This document shows, piece by piece, positions 1 to 10,789 of a DNA stretch of 64,000 nt. Source of the stretch: Halorarum salinum (GTDB taxonomy: Archaea > Halobacteriota > Halobacteria > Halobacteriales > Haloferacaceae); contig NZ_CP058579.1 in the NCBI RefSeq assembly GCF_013402875.1, positions 744,001-808,000 on the forward strand, in the 5' to 3' direction. Every line of letters starts with the position of its first letter. Position 1 is the first letter of the stretch. A program made the translations under genes and the position numbers. The notes beneath the pieces are model-generated. The model was given only the letters and a program-made list of their open reading frames with translations. It had not been told where the DNA came from and did no database searches.

Positions 1-1034
<1,034 letters not shown>

Positions 1035-1211
1035 GCGTCGGCCAGGACCACACCCCCACCGCGCCCCGTCGCACCGCTCCCCGAACGCTCGATTTCTTTC
1101 GGACCCGCCGACCGGATAGCCGCCGCGCCGTCCCGGACACGCCGAACCGGGGCGCCGCGCCGCGGGCGCCGAACTCGGCGGGCTTTTGTCGGCCCCGGAA
1201 CACCCGGTGGT

Positions 1212-2708
1212 ATGAACGGCTCCGGCCGCGCGGACGCCGCGGCGGTCGCCGGCGAGCACCGGGCCGCCCTCGACGCGCTCGCGGCCGACCTCTCCGGCGG
1301 CACCCCCCGCGACGACGGCTCCTGGCGGCCCGTCGTCGACGCCGCGCTCGTCCGGCCGGGCGACCCGGCGTACGACGACGCGCGGACGGTGTGGAACGGC
1401 GCGGTCGAGGCGTACCCCGCCGCGGTGGCGTACGCCGGCGACGAGGACGACGTCGTCCGGGTCGTCGAGATGGCCCGGGGGACGGGTCTCGGCGTCGCAG
1501 TCCGGTCGGGCGGCCACTCGGTCGCCGGCGCCTCGACCTGCGACGGCGGCCTCGTCCTCGACTGCTCCCGGCTGACGGGGGTCGAGGTGGATCCCGAGGC
1601 GGGCGCGGCGACGGTCAAACCCGGCGCGACGCTCGGCGACGTGGACGGGGCGACCCGGGCGCACGGCCTCGCCACGCCGCTCGGGGTCGTGCCCGACACC
1701 GGCGCGACGGGGCTCACGCTGGGGGGCGGCACGGGGTATCTCACCCGCGCCCACGGCCTGGCCTGCGACCGCCTGACCCGGATCGACCTCGTGACGGCCG
1801 ACGGCGAACGGGTGACCGCGAGCGACGACGCCAACCCGGACCTGTTCCGGGCGCTCCGCGGGGGCGGCGGCAACTTCGGCGTCGCCGTCGAACTGGCGTT
1901 CGACCTGGTCGACCTGGACCACGGGGTCGCGACCTGCGACGCGTGGTACCGCTTCGGCGACGACGCCCACGCGGCGGGGTTGCTCCGGGCGTACCGCGAC
2001 CTGCTCGCGGACGCAGACCGGGGGACGAACGTCTCGCCGTACGCGGCCGTCGTGCCGGAGGGCGAGGGGTTCCCGGCCGACGCGGTCGGCGACCTCGCGC
2101 TCTGCTTTCTCGGCGTCCACGCCGGCGACCCGGACCGCGGCGAGGCCGAACTCCGCCCGTATCGGCGCCTCGACGACGACGCGCTGCTGGCCGACCGGGC
2201 CGAGCGGATGGACTACCTCGACCTCCAGTCCCTGCTCGCCGACGGCTCCCCGCAGGGGGACCGCTACTACTGGAAGTCCGTGACGGTGCCGGCGCTCACC
2301 GACGACCTCGTCGACCTGACGGTCGAGCGGATGCGGTCGATGCCGGGGGACCGTGACACGGTCGTCGTCTGGCCGCTGGGCGGGGCGGTCGCGGATCTCG
2401 AACCCGACGAGACGGCGATCCCGGCCCGGGGCGAGCGCGACGTGGTGTTGAACTTCGAGGCGTCCTGGACCGACCCGGCGGCCGACGACGCGCACGTCGG
2501 GTGGGCCCGCGGGAGCGTCGCGGCGGTCCGGGAGGTCGTCGACGGCCCCGAACTGCCGAACTTCGCGGGCACGGAGACCGGCGAGGCGGCCGCCCGCGCG
2601 GTGTTCGGCGACAACCACGGCTGGCTCAGGGACGTGAAGACTGCGTGGGACCCCGAGGACGTGTTCGGGCCGAGCGGGCGCCTTTCGCCGTGGCCGCAGT
2701 CGCGGTAA
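1212..2708 (+). CDS. FAD-linked oxidoreductase, berberine-bridge (BBE) type
   Basis: A 498-residue flavoprotein of the PCMH/VAO superfamily. The FAD-binding PCMH domain fills roughly residues 60-240; RSGGHSVAGAST carries the His that normally forms the covalent 8-alpha-histidyl bond to FAD, and GGGGNFGVAVELAF is the second FAD-contact motif. The C-terminal BBE segment is seen at NHGWLRDVKTAWDPEDVF. The position where bicovalent members carry a Cys reads PDTGATGL, so attachment is probably through His alone. Such enzymes oxidise alcohols, sugars or amines using O2; the substrate here cannot be predicted. It stands alone, separated by about 180 bases from the thermosome gene and facing the end of glpC. 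Confidence 0.9.
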   Translation: MNGSGRADAAAVAGEHRAALDALAADLSGGTPRDDGSWRPVVDAALVRPGDPAYDDARTVWNGAVEAYPAAVAYAGDEDDVVRVVEMARGTGLGVAVRSGGHSVAGASTCDGGLVLDCSRLTGVEVDPEAGAATVKPGATLGDVDGATRAHGLATPLGVVPDTGATGLTLGGGTGYLTRAHGLACDRLTRIDLVTADGERVTASDDANPDLFRALRGGGGNFGVAVELAFDLVDLDHGVATCDAWYRFGDDAHAAGLLRAYRDLLADADRGTNVSPYAAVVPEGEGFPADAVGDLALCFLGVHAGDPDRGEAELRPYRRLDDDALLADRAERMDYLDLQSLLADGSPQGDRYYWKSVTVPALTDDLVDLTVERMRSMPGDRDTVVVWPLGGAVADLEPDETAIPARGERDVVLNFEASWTDPAADDAHVGWARGSVAAVREVVDGPELPNFAGTETGEAAARAVFGDNHGWLRDVKTAWDPEDVFGPSGRLSPWPQSR

Positions 2709-2740
2709 GCCGGCGGATCGGGCGGTATCACGGCTCGGCG

Positions 2741-4279
2741 CTACTCGACCAGCGCCTCCTCCAGCACCTGGAGCGGGTGTCTGATCTCGTAGCCGGTGCC
2801 GTGTTCCATCTGCATCGCGCAGGTCGGGCACTCGGTCATCCCGACCTCGCCCTCGGCGGCGGCCATGTGCTCGAACATGTCCGCGCCGATCTCCATCGAC
2901 GTGTCGTACTTCTCCGTCTTCCAACCGTACGTGCCCGAGATGCCCGAACAGGAGTCGCCCACGTCCTCGATCGTGACGCCCTCCAGATCGCTGAGCGTCT
3001 CGACGGCCTGCCGGTCGAGCCCCTGGTTCCGGGCGTGACACGGCGCGTGGTAGGCGAGGTCGGTCGGTTCGACCGCGGCGTCGGCGAGCGCGCCCGAGAG
3101 GTCCTCGTGGATCCGGAGGTACTCCAACGCCTCGTACGTGTCGTCCGAGAGGTCCTCGATCCCGTGGAGGTCGAACAGTTCGGGGTACTCCTGGCGGAGC
3201 GACAGCGAACAGGAGGTACACGAGGCGACCACGTCGGCCCCCTCCCCGATGGCGGCGACCAGCGACTCCACGTTGGTCTCGGCCGCGCGCCGGGCGTCCC
3301 CGAGCATCCCGTTCGCGAACATCGGCGTCCCCGAGCAGCGCTGCTCCGGGACGAGCACCTCGTAGCCGAACGACTCGAAGACGCGCACCATCGCCCTCCC
3401 CACCTCCGGCGTGTTATAGTTGGAGTAGCAGCCGTGGAAGTACGCGACGCGCTCGTCGGGGTTCGAGACGGTCGCCCCCCCGCGCTCGGCCCACCACTCC
3501 CGGAACGTCTCCGTCGCGAACTCGGGGAACTCGCGCTCGGCCGTGATTCCGAGGACGCGCTCGTTCATCCACTTCGTGACCCCCAGTCCCAGCACGAAGT
3601 TGGCCAGGCGCGGGACCCTGCTCGCGACCCGCGCGACGGTCTCGTAGTTCGAGAGCAGGCGGTTACGGACGTACTCGACCGAGAGTTTCTGCATCCGCTC
3701 TGAGACGTACTCGCCGCGCGCCTCGTTGTGCATCTGGGAGAGCGGGACGCTCGACGGGCACGCCGAGTCACAGCGCATGCAGTTCGAACAGTCCGTGATG
3801 GAGCCGTCGACGTCCGCGTCGTCCTTCCGCTTGAGCCGCCACTGCTCGGGCCCCTGGAACTTCGGCCCGGGGAACTCGTCGTCGACCTCCGCGACCGGGC
3901 AGGAGGTGTCGCAGGCGGTGCACTTGTAGCAGGAGTCGGCGCCCGCCCGGAGGTCGAGTTCGCCCGCCGGGAACGCGTCGACCGGGTCGGCGGGTTCGGC
4001 GGCGGGAGCGGTAGCCGGGTCGCGCTCGTCGACGTCGGACCCGCCGTCGACGGCGCCGCCGTCCGTGGCCGCGGGTCGATCGGACGCCGTCGGTTCGGGG
4101 CCGGCAGCCGGATCGACGGCGCCCCCCGGTTCGTCGTACCGCGGGAGGAACGCCGCGGGCCGTTCGTCGCGGCCGAGTCGCGGGACGCCGGGCTGCGGGT
4201 CCGCGGTCGGGTGGTCGGTCGCAGTACGCTCGTCGTCGCCGTCGGGGTCGCCCCCGTCATCGTTCACGTCGTGGGTCAT
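2741..4279 (-). CDS. glpC: Anaerobic-type glycerol-3-phosphate dehydrogenase, subunit C
   Basis: The 512-residue iron-sulfur subunit that links the GlpAB flavoenzyme to the membrane electron-transport chain. Residues 1-110 are an acidic, low-complexity haloarchaeal extension. Two 4Fe-4S motifs follow (CYKCTACDTSCPV and CSNCMRCDSACPS), then two CCG-type cysteine-rich domains (CSGTPMFANGM; CHARNQGL plus SCSGISGTYG; a late CPTCAMQ). The start chosen is the ATG at 4279 (MTHDVNDD), which overlaps the glpB stop as ATGA; the frame stays open upstream but would run through glpB. Third gene of glpABC, so translation is probably coupled. Bacterial GlpC tethers the complex to the membrane without spanning it, and no clear membrane segment is seen here. 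Confidence 0.95.
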   Translation of the reverse strand: MTHDVNDDGGDPDGDDERTATDHPTADPQPGVPRLGRDERPAAFLPRYDEPGGAVDPAAGPEPTASDRPAATDGGAVDGGSDVDERDPATAPAAEPADPVDAFPAGELDLRAGADSCYKCTACDTSCPVAEVDDEFPGPKFQGPEQWRLKRKDDADVDGSITDCSNCMRCDSACPSSVPLSQMHNEARGEYVSERMQKLSVEYVRNRLLSNYETVARVASRVPRLANFVLGLGVTKWMNERVLGITAEREFPEFATETFREWWAERGGATVSNPDERVAYFHGCYSNYNTPEVGRAMVRVFESFGYEVLVPEQRCSGTPMFANGMLGDARRAAETNVESLVAAIGEGADVVASCTSCSLSLRQEYPELFDLHGIEDLSDDTYEALEYLRIHEDLSGALADAAVEPTDLAYHAPCHARNQGLDRQAVETLSDLEGVTIEDVGDSCSGISGTYGWKTEKYDTSMEIGADMFEHMAAAEGEVGMTECPTCAMQMEHGTGYEIRHPLQVLEEALVE

Positions 4280-5631
4280 TCGGTCACCTCCGCCGCCGCG
4301 CCCCGGCCGGCGACGAGCCCCGTCGCGAGCGACGTCCCGCTCGCGGAGTTCTCGCGGGCGGCGTCCGCGCCGCCGAGCACTGCGCCCGCGGCGCGGACGT
4401 TCGGGAACTCGACGTCCCCGTCGGCCTCGAGCGGCCGCAGCGACGCGTCGACCCGGACGCCGAACGTCGCGTACGGCTGGTCGCCGAACGGGTCGTCGAC
4501 GAACCAGTCGTACCGCTCCGCCGGGTGGGGGACGTGACAGCCGAAAACCGGCTCGCACACCCCCTCGCGGTCCGAGTCGATGCCCCTCCCGACGAGTCCG
4601 CCGGTCGCGAGCACGTACTCGGCGGCGGCGTACGGGACCTCGCTGCCGCTGCGGTCCACGAGGACGCGCTCGACCCGGCCGTCGCCGCCGAGCTCCCGGC
4701 CGACGACCGGGTTCCCCGTCTCGATGCGGACCCCCGCGTCGTCCATCGCGTCGAACAGGCGGTCCGCCAGCCGGATGCCGGGGAGGCTCGGCGGGCCGCC
4801 GGGCACCTCGAAGACGTCGACCCCGAGGCGCGACTCCAGGTCGGCGCGGACCTCGGCGTGGCGGTCGTGCCCGAGCATCCCCGGGAAGCCGACGCGCTCG
4901 GCGCCGCCGGGAACGTCGTCGAGGTGCGGTTCGACGGCCGCCGCGAGCGCCCCGCGGGCCGGGGTGCCGTCGGACTCCCCTCCGTCCCCGCCACCACCAC
5001 CGCCCCCGCCGACGCACTCGTCCCCGTCGAGCGCGTGCGCGAGGCGGGTGAGCCGCGCGTCGTCGCGGAACGAGGCGGGGAACTCGACCGTGACGCCCTC
5101 GACGGGAAACGGGACGCCCGAGTCGGCCAGCCGCTCCGCGACCAGCGGCGCGTCGAAGTCGACGAGCGAGCGAAACCCGACCAGCAGCGTCCGCCGGTCG
5201 TCGCTCGCGAGCCCCGCCGCGGTCGACGCGGGGTAGCGCGCCGTCGGCTTCACCGTCCCCGCGATCGTGGGGAGGAGCGCGTTTCGGTCGGTGTGGCCGC
5301 CGCGGTACAGGTCGCCCGAGACCTCGTCGAACAGGGCGAGCCCCTCGCGGAGCGCGTCGGCCCCGACGAGCGAGTACGGGTGCTCGGCCGGGAGCCGATC
5401 GAGCGCGGCGAACGGGTCGACGAGCGGGCCGTCGAGCCCCTCGACTTCGTCTCCATCTTCCCCCCGCGTCGGCGCGTAGCCGAGCGCGTCGATCAGGCCG
5501 GACGCCTGCCGGAGCGTGCTCTCCTTGTGGGAGACGAGCCGAACGTCCGCGCCCTCGCGCGCGGCGGCGAGCGCGGCCGTCGCGCCCGCGATCCCCCCGC
5601 CGATCACCAGGGCGTCGCTCTCAATCGCCAC
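4276..5631 (-). CDS. glpB: Anaerobic-type glycerol-3-phosphate dehydrogenase, subunit B
   Basis: The FAD/FMN-containing partner subunit of GlpA. It opens with an N-terminal Rossmann dinucleotide motif ([18 protein letters not shown]) followed by the [11 protein letters not shown] segment typical of GlpB. The best start is the GTG at 5631 (reads as [12 protein letters not shown], the usual haloarchaeal N-terminus), preceded by a GGGTGGTC Shine-Dalgarno-like stretch; an ATG at 5646 adds five residues and is also possible. Either way the gene overlaps the end of glpA (by 11 or 26 bases) and overlaps glpC by four. A glycine-rich loop near the middle ([11 protein letters not shown]) looks like a species-specific insertion. 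Works with GlpA and GlpC to oxidise glycerol-3-phosphate to dihydroxyacetone phosphate. Confidence 0.93.
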   Translation of the reverse strand: MAIESDALVIGGGIAGATAALAAAREGADVRLVSHKESTLRQASGLIDALGYAPTRGEDGDEVEGLDGPLVDPFAALDRLPAEHPYSLVGADALREGLALFDEVSGDLYRGGHTDRNALLPTIAGTVKPTARYPASTAAGLASDDRRTLLVGFRSLVDFDAPLVAERLADSGVPFPVEGVTVEFPASFRDDARLTRLAHALDGDECVGGGGGGGGDGGESDGTPARGALAAAVEPHLDDVPGGAERVGFPGMLGHDRHAEVRADLESRLGVDVFEVPGGPPSLPGIRLADRLFDAMDDAGVRIETGNPVVGRELGGDGRVERVLVDRSGSEVPYAAAEYVLATGGLVGRGIDSDREGVCEPVFGCHVPHPAERYDWFVDDPFGDQPYATFGVRVDASLRPLEADGDVEFPNVRAAGAVLGGADAARENSASGTSLATGLVAGRGAAAEVTE

Positions 5632-7366
5632 GGCGGACCACCCCATCGGCTCCCCCCTCGCGTCGGTCACCGTCCCCGCCGTTAGCGCCGCGCGTGACGG
5701 GCCCCTCACCGCCGTCGAACGCGTCGAAGTCGACGTCCCGCCCGGCCGGGTCGCCGTCGCGGTTCATCGTCGTCGCGTGGTACAAGTGGTTCAGCATGGC
5801 CTGCGAGAGCTGTTCGCCCCAGAGCGCGTGCCGCTGGCCCTTCCAGCGCTCGGCGTACAGTTCGTCGAGCGCGTCCCCGGCAGTAGCCGCGTCGTGGCTC
5901 GGGTGCAGTTCCGCGGCCATCCGGTGACAGCAGAGGCCGCCCTGGCAGTTGCCCATCGAGGCTCGGGTGCGGATGCGGACCGCGTTCAGGTCGGCGCCGG
6001 CGTCGTCGACGGCGTCCCGCAGTTCCGCGCGGGTGACCGCCTCGCAGTCGCAGACGACCGGGTTCGGGCCGTCGACGTCGAGCACCTCGTCCGCGCGTGA
6101 GCCGAGCCGCTGGACCGACCGGCGGCCCACCGGCGAGCGGAGGTCGAACTCGTCCATGTACTCGCGCAGGACCGAGAACTCCTCGGAGCCGGGGAGCGGC
6201 TCCTCGGCGGTTCCACACGCGGCGTCGACGCCGAGTTTCTCGCAGACGTGGTCCGTGACCGACTCGGCCATCAGCCGGTAGGTGGTGAGCTTCCCGCCGA
6301 CGACGCTGGTCATGCCGGGGAGGCCGTCGCGCTCGGCGTGGTCGAGCAGGAAGAAGTCCCGGGTGACGTCCGTCGGGTCAGCGGTGTCCGTCCCGGGCGG
6401 CTCGTACAGCGGCCGGACGCCCCAGAACGACCGGAGCGTGCGGGCCTCCCGGAGCGCCGGAATCAGCTCCGAGAGCGTCTCGATCAGCAGGTCCACCTCC
6501 CAGCGCTCCTCGGGGTACTCCTCGGGGTCCCCGACCTCCACGTCGGTCGTCCCGAGGATGCAGGCCGTCTCGTGGGGGACGACGATGTCGGCGTCGCCCT
6601 TCGGCCGGCAGCGGTTGATCACCGTGTCGACCTGCCTGACGTTCATCACCGTCATGACGCCCTTCGAGGGCCGGACCGCCACGTCGACGCCGGCCATGTC
6701 GCCGAGCCGTCCCGCCCAGGCGCCGGTCGCGTTGACGACGTGGTCGGCGCGGATCCGTTCGGTCTCGCCGGCCCGCCGGCCCGAGCGCTTGCCCGGGCCC
6801 TCGCCGTGGCGGACCTCGACGCCGGTCACCTCCCCGCCCTCGACGAGCACGTCGGTCACCTCGGCGTGGGTCTCGATCCGCGCGCCGCGGCGCTCGGCGT
6901 CGGCCGCGTTGGCGACGCAGAGCCGGAACGGGTCGATCGCGGCGTCCGGGACGGCGATGGCCCGCTCCACGTCGCGGGCGAGGTACGGCTCCCGCTCGCG
7001 GGCCTCCGCCCCCGTGAGGACCTCCGCGGGGACGTCGCAGGCCCGGCACCCCGCCAGTTTCTCCTCGAAGTAGGCTTCGTCGTCCTCGGGGCGCTTCACG
7101 AACAGCCCGCCCGTCTCCTCGATACAGTGGCCGGCGACGTCCCGGAGCACGCGGTTCTCGACCATGCACTCGCGGGCGCTCTTCCTGTCGGACACGGCGT
7201 ACCGGGCGCCGCTGTGGAGCAGGCCGTGCATCCGGCCGGTCGTGCCGTGGGTCAGGTTACCCTTCTCCACGAGGACCGCGTCGAGCCCCCGCATCGCCAG
7301 GTCCCTGACGACGCCCGTGCCCGTCGACCCGCCGCCGACGACGAGCACGTCCGCTTTCTCGTCCAT
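5621..7366 (-). CDS. glpA: Anaerobic-type glycerol-3-phosphate dehydrogenase, catalytic subunit A
   Basis: A 581-residue FAD enzyme that oxidises sn-glycerol-3-phosphate to dihydroxyacetone phosphate. The N-terminus carries the FAD motif [20 protein letters not shown]. The DAO-type catalytic domain runs to about residue 370 and includes [14 protein letters not shown] and [11 protein letters not shown]-terminal BFD-like [2Fe-2S] domain has cysteines in [11 protein letters not shown] and GNCQGGLCC. This is the first gene of glpABC. Haloarchaeal glycerol catabolism runs through glycerol kinase and this enzyme (the GpdABC/GlpABC route), and glpK lies 6.4 kb away on the other strand. No clear TATA box is seen in the 120-base gap upstream. 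Confidence 0.96.
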   Translation of the reverse strand: MDEKADVLVVGGGSTGTGVVRDLAMRGLDAVLVEKGNLTHGTTGRMHGLLHSGARYAVSDRKSARECMVENRVLRDVAGHCIEETGGLFVKRPEDDEAYFEEKLAGCRACDVPAEVLTGAEAREREPYLARDVERAIAVPDAAIDPFRLCVANAADAERRGARIETHAEVTDVLVEGGEVTGVEVRHGEGPGKRSGRRAGETERIRADHVVNATGAWAGRLGDMAGVDVAVRPSKGVMTVMNVRQVDTVINRCRPKGDADIVVPHETACILGTTDVEVGDPEEYPEERWEVDLLIETLSELIPALREARTLRSFWGVRPLYEPPGTDTADPTDVTRDFFLLDHAERDGLPGMTSVVGGKLTTYRLMAESVTDHVCEKLGVDAACGTAEEPLPGSEEFSVLREYMDEFDLRSPVGRRSVQRLGSRADEVLDVDGPNPVVCDCEAVTRAELRDAVDDAGADLNAVRIRTRASMGNCQGGLCCHRMAAELHPSHDAATAGDALDELYAERWKGQRHALWGEQLSQAMLNHLYHATTMNRDGDPAGRDVDFDAFDGGEGPVTRGANGGDGDRREGGADGVVRRGD

Positions 7367-7488
7367 TCGTCGGTGGGCGTTGGAGGCGACCCCACTTCAG
7401 GTTACCCACGATGCCGTAGCGGTCGTAACGAACGGTCGGACTCGGGTCTCGACGGCTCTCCGCCGTGAAACCGTGGTGTGGGGCGGCG

Positions 7489-8151
7489 TCAGCCGAGGAC
7501 GTCCCCGTGGTCGGCGATGAGGCCGTCGACACCGGCGGCGACGAGGCGGGTCGCCTCCGCGGGGGTCTTCACGGTCCAGGCGTTCACCCCGAGTCCCCGG
7601 TCGTGGGCCGCCTCGACGAGGTCGGCGTCCGCGACCGCCTTCGGCGGGTGGAGGTAGTCGCACCCGAGCGAGCGCGCCCGGCCGATCGGGTCGTCGGCCT
7701 CCGGAAGGAAGAGGTGCGCCAGCGGGAGGTCGTCGGCCACACCGGCGACGGCCCGCAGCGCGTCCGGGCGGAACGAGGAGACGACGACGTCGTGGGAGGC
7801 CGCCGCCGCGAGTTCCGCCGCGTCGGCCGCGACGTCGACCGTCTTGAGTTCGACGTTGACGCCGACCGACGGGGGGACCGCCGCGAACACGTCCGCGAGC
7901 AGGGGGACGCCCTCGCCGGAGTCGAGCACCTCGCAGTCCGCGAGGACGTCGTAGGGCGTCTCCGCGACGGCGCCCCGGCGGCCCGTGACCCGACCGAGTT
8001 CCGCGTCGTGGAAGACGACGACCTCGCCCGACCCGCAGCGTCGGACGTCGAGTTCGAGCATGGCCGCCGTCCCGGCGGCCGCGCGGAAGGCCCCCAGCGT
8101 GTTCTCCGGGTGGTCCCCGGCGAACCCGCGGTGGGCGATGAGCGCTGGCAT
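7489..8151 (-). CDS. ugpQ: Glycerophosphodiester phosphodiesterase (GDPD/UgpQ type)
   Basis: A 220-residue TIM-barrel enzyme that hydrolyses glycerophosphodiesters (deacylated phospholipids) to glycerol phosphate and an alcohol. The N-terminus has the diagnostic HRG and PENT motifs (AHRGFAGDHPENTLGAF), then ELDVRRCGSGEVVVFHD with the metal ligands, VNVELK, and AWTVKTPAEA near the end. The start is the ATG at 8151; an in-frame upstream ATG at 8277 would add an unlikely 42-residue Arg-rich tail. No signal peptide is visible, so it is probably cytosolic and would act on imported substrate. It sits between glpABC (same strand) and the divergent HAD gene, inside a glycerol-phosphate island; ugpQ is used by analogy with the bacterial ugp operon. 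Confidence 0.88.
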   Translation of the reverse strand: MPALIAHRGFAGDHPENTLGAFRAAAGTAAMLELDVRRCGSGEVVVFHDAELGRVTGRRGAVAETPYDVLADCEVLDSGEGVPLLADVFAAVPPSVGVNVELKTVDVAADAAELAAAASHDVVVSSFRPDALRAVAGVADDLPLAHLFLPEADDPIGRARSLGCDYLHPPKAVADADLVEAAHDRGLGVNAWTVKTPAEATRLVAAGVDGLIADHGDVLG

Positions 8152-8333
8152 GCACTGGCCTTCGGTCGGCGCGGCAAAGTCGTTCGGGGACGCTCCGACG
8201 GCCGTCGCTGCGTTCGAACGTCCGAACCGCGCGGCCCGTCGAACCGGTCCCGCCGCAAGAACTAATTTTGTACTCATAGAACGGTGTCGGTAATGAAAAA
8301 TTTGGGCGGACGGGCCGTGCGGGTGGTCGGCCG
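8152..8333. promoter_or_regulatory. Divergent promoter region between the glycerophosphodiesterase and HAD genes
   Basis: The segment is AT-rich for this genome. AAAAATTT at 8296-8303, about 31-38 bases ahead of the HAD start codon, is a plausible TATA box for the plus strand. AACTAATTTTGTA at about 8260-8273 could serve the minus strand. There is room for an operator between them, but no convincing palindrome was found. Confidence 0.4.
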
Positions 8334-9188
8334 ATGAGCGGCATCGAGGGCGCCGTGCTCGACCTCGACGGGACGGTGTACCGGGGCGACGCGCTCGTCC
8401 CCGGGGCGGCGGCGGCGATCGAGACCCTCCGCGAGCGCGGCGTCGACGTGCTGTTCTTCTCGAACAAGGCGATCGAACGCCCGGCGGCCTACCGGGAGAA
8501 ACTCGAGCGGCTGGGCGTGCCAGTCCCGGCCGACCGGGTCGTCACGTCCGCCACCGTGACGGCGACGTACGTCGCCGAGCACCACCCCGGCGAGCGGGTG
8601 TTTCTGGTCGGGGAGGAGCCGCTGGCCGAGGAACTCGCCGCGGCCGGGGTGTCGGTCGGTCCACCCGCCGACGCCACCGTCGTGGTGGCCTCCATGGATC
8701 GGTCGTTCGACTACGACGCGCTCTCGGACGCGATGGCCGCGATGGAGGGCGCCGACGCGTTCTACGCGACGAACCCCGACCGGACCTGCCCGGTCGAGGG
8801 CGGTGAGATCCCCGACGCGGCGGGCATGATCGGCGCCGTCGAGGGGGTCACGGGCCGGGACCTCGACCTGGTCCTCGGGAAGCCGTCGCCCGTCGCCGTC
8901 GAGGCCGCGATGGCGCGCCTCGGCGTCGCCCCGGAGCGGTGCCTGATGGTGGGCGACAGGCTCGAGACGGACGTGCGGATGGGGAATCGGGCCGGGATGC
9001 GGACGGCGCTCGTCCTCACGGGCGTGACCGACGCCGCCGACCTGCCGGGCGGGGAGGGCGCCGGCGCGTCCGGCCGGCCCGGCTCGTCCACGGCGGGCTA
9101 CAGGGACCGGACGGGCACCGACCGGGGGAACGCGCCGGCGCCGGACCACGTGCTCGACTCGCTGGCCGACGTCCCGTCGCTCCTCTAG
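8334..9188 (+). CDS. HAD-IIA family phosphatase (NagD / glycerol-phosphate phosphatase-like)
   Basis: A 284-residue HAD hydrolase of subclass IIA. Motif I is LDLDGTVYRGD (nucleophile and acid/base Asp) and motif II is FFSNKAIERP. The C2 cap follows, then the K/GDRLETD motifs (GKPSPVAVEAA and MVGDRLETDVRMGNRAGM). The family includes NagD, p-nitrophenylphosphatases, PGP/glycerol-3-phosphate phosphatase and mycobacterial glycerol-phosphate phosphatase. Because it lies between a glycerophosphodiesterase and a glycerol-phosphate-type importer, a role in dephosphorylating glycerol phosphate, or in controlling its level, is a reasonable inference but not shown. A 35-residue Gly/Ser/Asp-rich insertion precedes the last helix. 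Confidence 0.88.
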   Translation: MSGIEGAVLDLDGTVYRGDALVPGAAAAIETLRERGVDVLFFSNKAIERPAAYREKLERLGVPVPADRVVTSATVTATYVAEHHPGERVFLVGEEPLAEELAAAGVSVGPPADATVVVASMDRSFDYDALSDAMAAMEGADAFYATNPDRTCPVEGGEIPDAAGMIGAVEGVTGRDLDLVLGKPSPVAVEAAMARLGVAPERCLMVGDRLETDVRMGNRAGMRTALVLTGVTDAADLPGGEGAGASGRPGSSTAGYRDRTGTDRGNAPAPDHVLDSLADVPSLL

Positions 9189-9304
9189 CGGGGTTCCTCA
9201 TCGGCGATCCGGGAGCACCCGTAACGAGAACGACCGGCGTTCGGTCGGTTTCGTCCAGTACTCGCCCCGCGTCGGGTCGCGCCCCCGTCGTGTCCCCGGA
9301 TTCG

Positions 9305-9432
9305 GTATAAATGGAACGACGGTATCGTACCCAGCGGTACGGACCTCTCGGTAAATTATATAGCCCGAATGCGGTTTTTCCGTTTCCCACCTCCGGCAAT
9401 AGCATCCTGTACAAAAATATTAAGTAAAATAG
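9305..9432 (+). promoter_or_regulatory. Promoter region of the ugp-type transport operon
   Basis: Three AT-rich TATA-like boxes lie in tandem: GTATAAAT at about 9305-9312, AAATTATATAG at 9353-9363, and TTAAGTAAAATAG at about 9420-9432. The last ends 16 bases before the ATG and fits a leaderless transcript; the others would give longer leaders. Such clustering is unusual in this window and suggests more than one regulated start site. Confidence 0.5.
9326..9341. promoter_or_regulatory. Inverted repeat, candidate operator of the transport operon
   Basis: CGTACC and GGTACG form a perfect 6-bp inverted repeat around a CAGC spacer. It lies between the first and second TATA-like boxes ahead of the solute-binding-protein gene. 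The position suits a repressor or activator site. No regulator gene of the GlpR/DeoR or TrmB type lies in the island, so the binding protein is unknown. Confidence 0.35.
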
Positions 9433-9448
9433 TTGCAAACGGCCGCGT

Positions 9449-10777
9449 ATGGCAGGCAACTTGTCACGACGAGGCGTGCTGCGAGGGACGGGCGCGGCGA
9501 CCGCCGCCGGACTGGCGGGCTGTATGGGGTTCGGCGGCGCCGGCGGCGCCGGCGGCGGCGACCTCCTCGTCTGGCACGCCATGGGCGGCGGCAGCGGGGA
9601 ACTGCTCGACGAGATGGTGACGGGGTTCCCGGACGCGACGGCCCAGTCGGAGTACCAGGGGAGCTACGAGGACGTGCTCAACAACGTCTTCGGCTCGCTC
9701 GACTCCGGGAACGCGCCGGACCTCGCGATGATCGACAGCCTCCACGCGCAGCAGATCCTCGACACCGAGGCGACGGTGCCCGTGGAGGAGATGCTGCCCG
9801 ACGGCTTCGATCCGGGCAACCTCATCGACACGGTCACCGACTTCTTCACCCTCGACGGGGCGCTCCAGTCGATGCCGTTCAACAACTCGAACGCGGTCCT
9901 CTACTACAACAAGGACGTCTTCGAGGAGGCGGGGCTCGACCCCGAATCCCCCCCGGAGACGCTCGCCGAGGTGCGCGGGTACTCCGAGCAGATCGTCGAC
10001 GCCGGCGCGGCCGACTACGGCATCACGTGGCCGAACCACGTCTGGTTCGTCGAGCACTGGTACGCGCTCGCGAACCAGCTCCTGGTCGACGAGGAGAACG
10101 GCCACGCAGGGTCGCCCTCGACCCTGCTCACCGACAACCAGTTCGCGGTCGACCTGTGGACGTGGTGGCAGGGCATGTACGAGGACGGCCTCTACACCAA
10201 CCCCGGCATCGAGGCGTGGGGCGAGGCGCGCTCCGCGTTCCTCTCGGGCACCGCGGCGATGGAACTCGACTCGACGGCGGCCGTCGCCGGTCACCTCGAG
10301 AGCGCCGAGGAGGAGGGGTTCGAGCTGGGTACCGGCTACTACCCCGCGATGGACGGCCGAACCGGCGTCCCCATCGGCGGCGCGTCGTTCTGGGCGCTCG
10401 GTGAGCCGAGCGAGGAGCGGCAGGCGGACCTCGGCAACCTCGTCGCACACCTCGCGTCGCCGGAGAACCAGGTCGAGTGGCACAAGGGCTCCGGCTACTA
10501 CGCGATCCACGAGGACGCCGTCGACCGGCTCGAGGACGAGGGGTGGTTCGAGGAGAACCCCGAGTACACCACCGCGTTCGACCAGCTCTACGAGTCCGAG
10601 GCGACCCCGGCGACGCGCAGGATGCTGGTCGGGCCCGCACGCGAGGTGTCGCTCACCATCCAGGAGACGTCCGTCGAGATCTTCTCGGGCGACTCCTCGG
10701 TCGAGGACGGGCTCTCGAGCATGCGCTCGGACGTCGAGGACGAGTTCGAACGGTACGAGCGCGTCGTCGGACAGTAA
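9449..10777 (+). CDS. ugpB: ABC transporter solute-binding lipoprotein (UgpB-like)
   Basis: A 442-residue extracellular binding protein of the sugar / glycerol-phosphate family (SBP bacterial 1). The N-terminus is a Tat lipoprotein signal, SRRGVLRGTGAATAAGLAGC, with twin arginines and a lipobox ending at Cys25. A Gly-rich linker follows before LLVWHAMGGGSGELLDEMV, the usual start of the mature fold; AMGG and MPFNNSNAVLYYNKDVF match the UgpB group. It probably captures glycerol-3-phosphate or glycerophosphodiesters outside the cell. The assignment rests on neighbours (permeases, ATPase, glpK, phosphodiesterase, glpABC) as well as similarity; a sugar substrate is the main alternative. First gene of a five-gene transcription unit. 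Confidence 0.88.
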   Translation: MAGNLSRRGVLRGTGAATAAGLAGCMGFGGAGGAGGGDLLVWHAMGGGSGELLDEMVTGFPDATAQSEYQGSYEDVLNNVFGSLDSGNAPDLAMIDSLHAQQILDTEATVPVEEMLPDGFDPGNLIDTVTDFFTLDGALQSMPFNNSNAVLYYNKDVFEEAGLDPESPPETLAEVRGYSEQIVDAGAADYGITWPNHVWFVEHWYALANQLLVDEENGHAGSPSTLLTDNQFAVDLWTWWQGMYEDGLYTNPGIEAWGEARSAFLSGTAAMELDSTAAVAGHLESAEEEGFELGTGYYPAMDGRTGVPIGGASFWALGEPSEERQADLGNLVAHLASPENQVEWHKGSGYYAIHEDAVDRLEDEGWFEENPEYTTAFDQLYESEATPATRRMLVGPAREVSLTIQETSVEIFSGDSSVEDGLSSMRSDVEDEFERYERVVGQ

Positions 10778-10789
10778 CCACCCCGACTG

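Noticed and set aside
4276-5017. GlpC extended upstream to 5017 as a 758-residue protein
   Set aside because: The extra N-terminus is Arg-rich shadow sequence of glpB; the ATG at 4279 overlaps the glpB stop in the usual ATGA manner.
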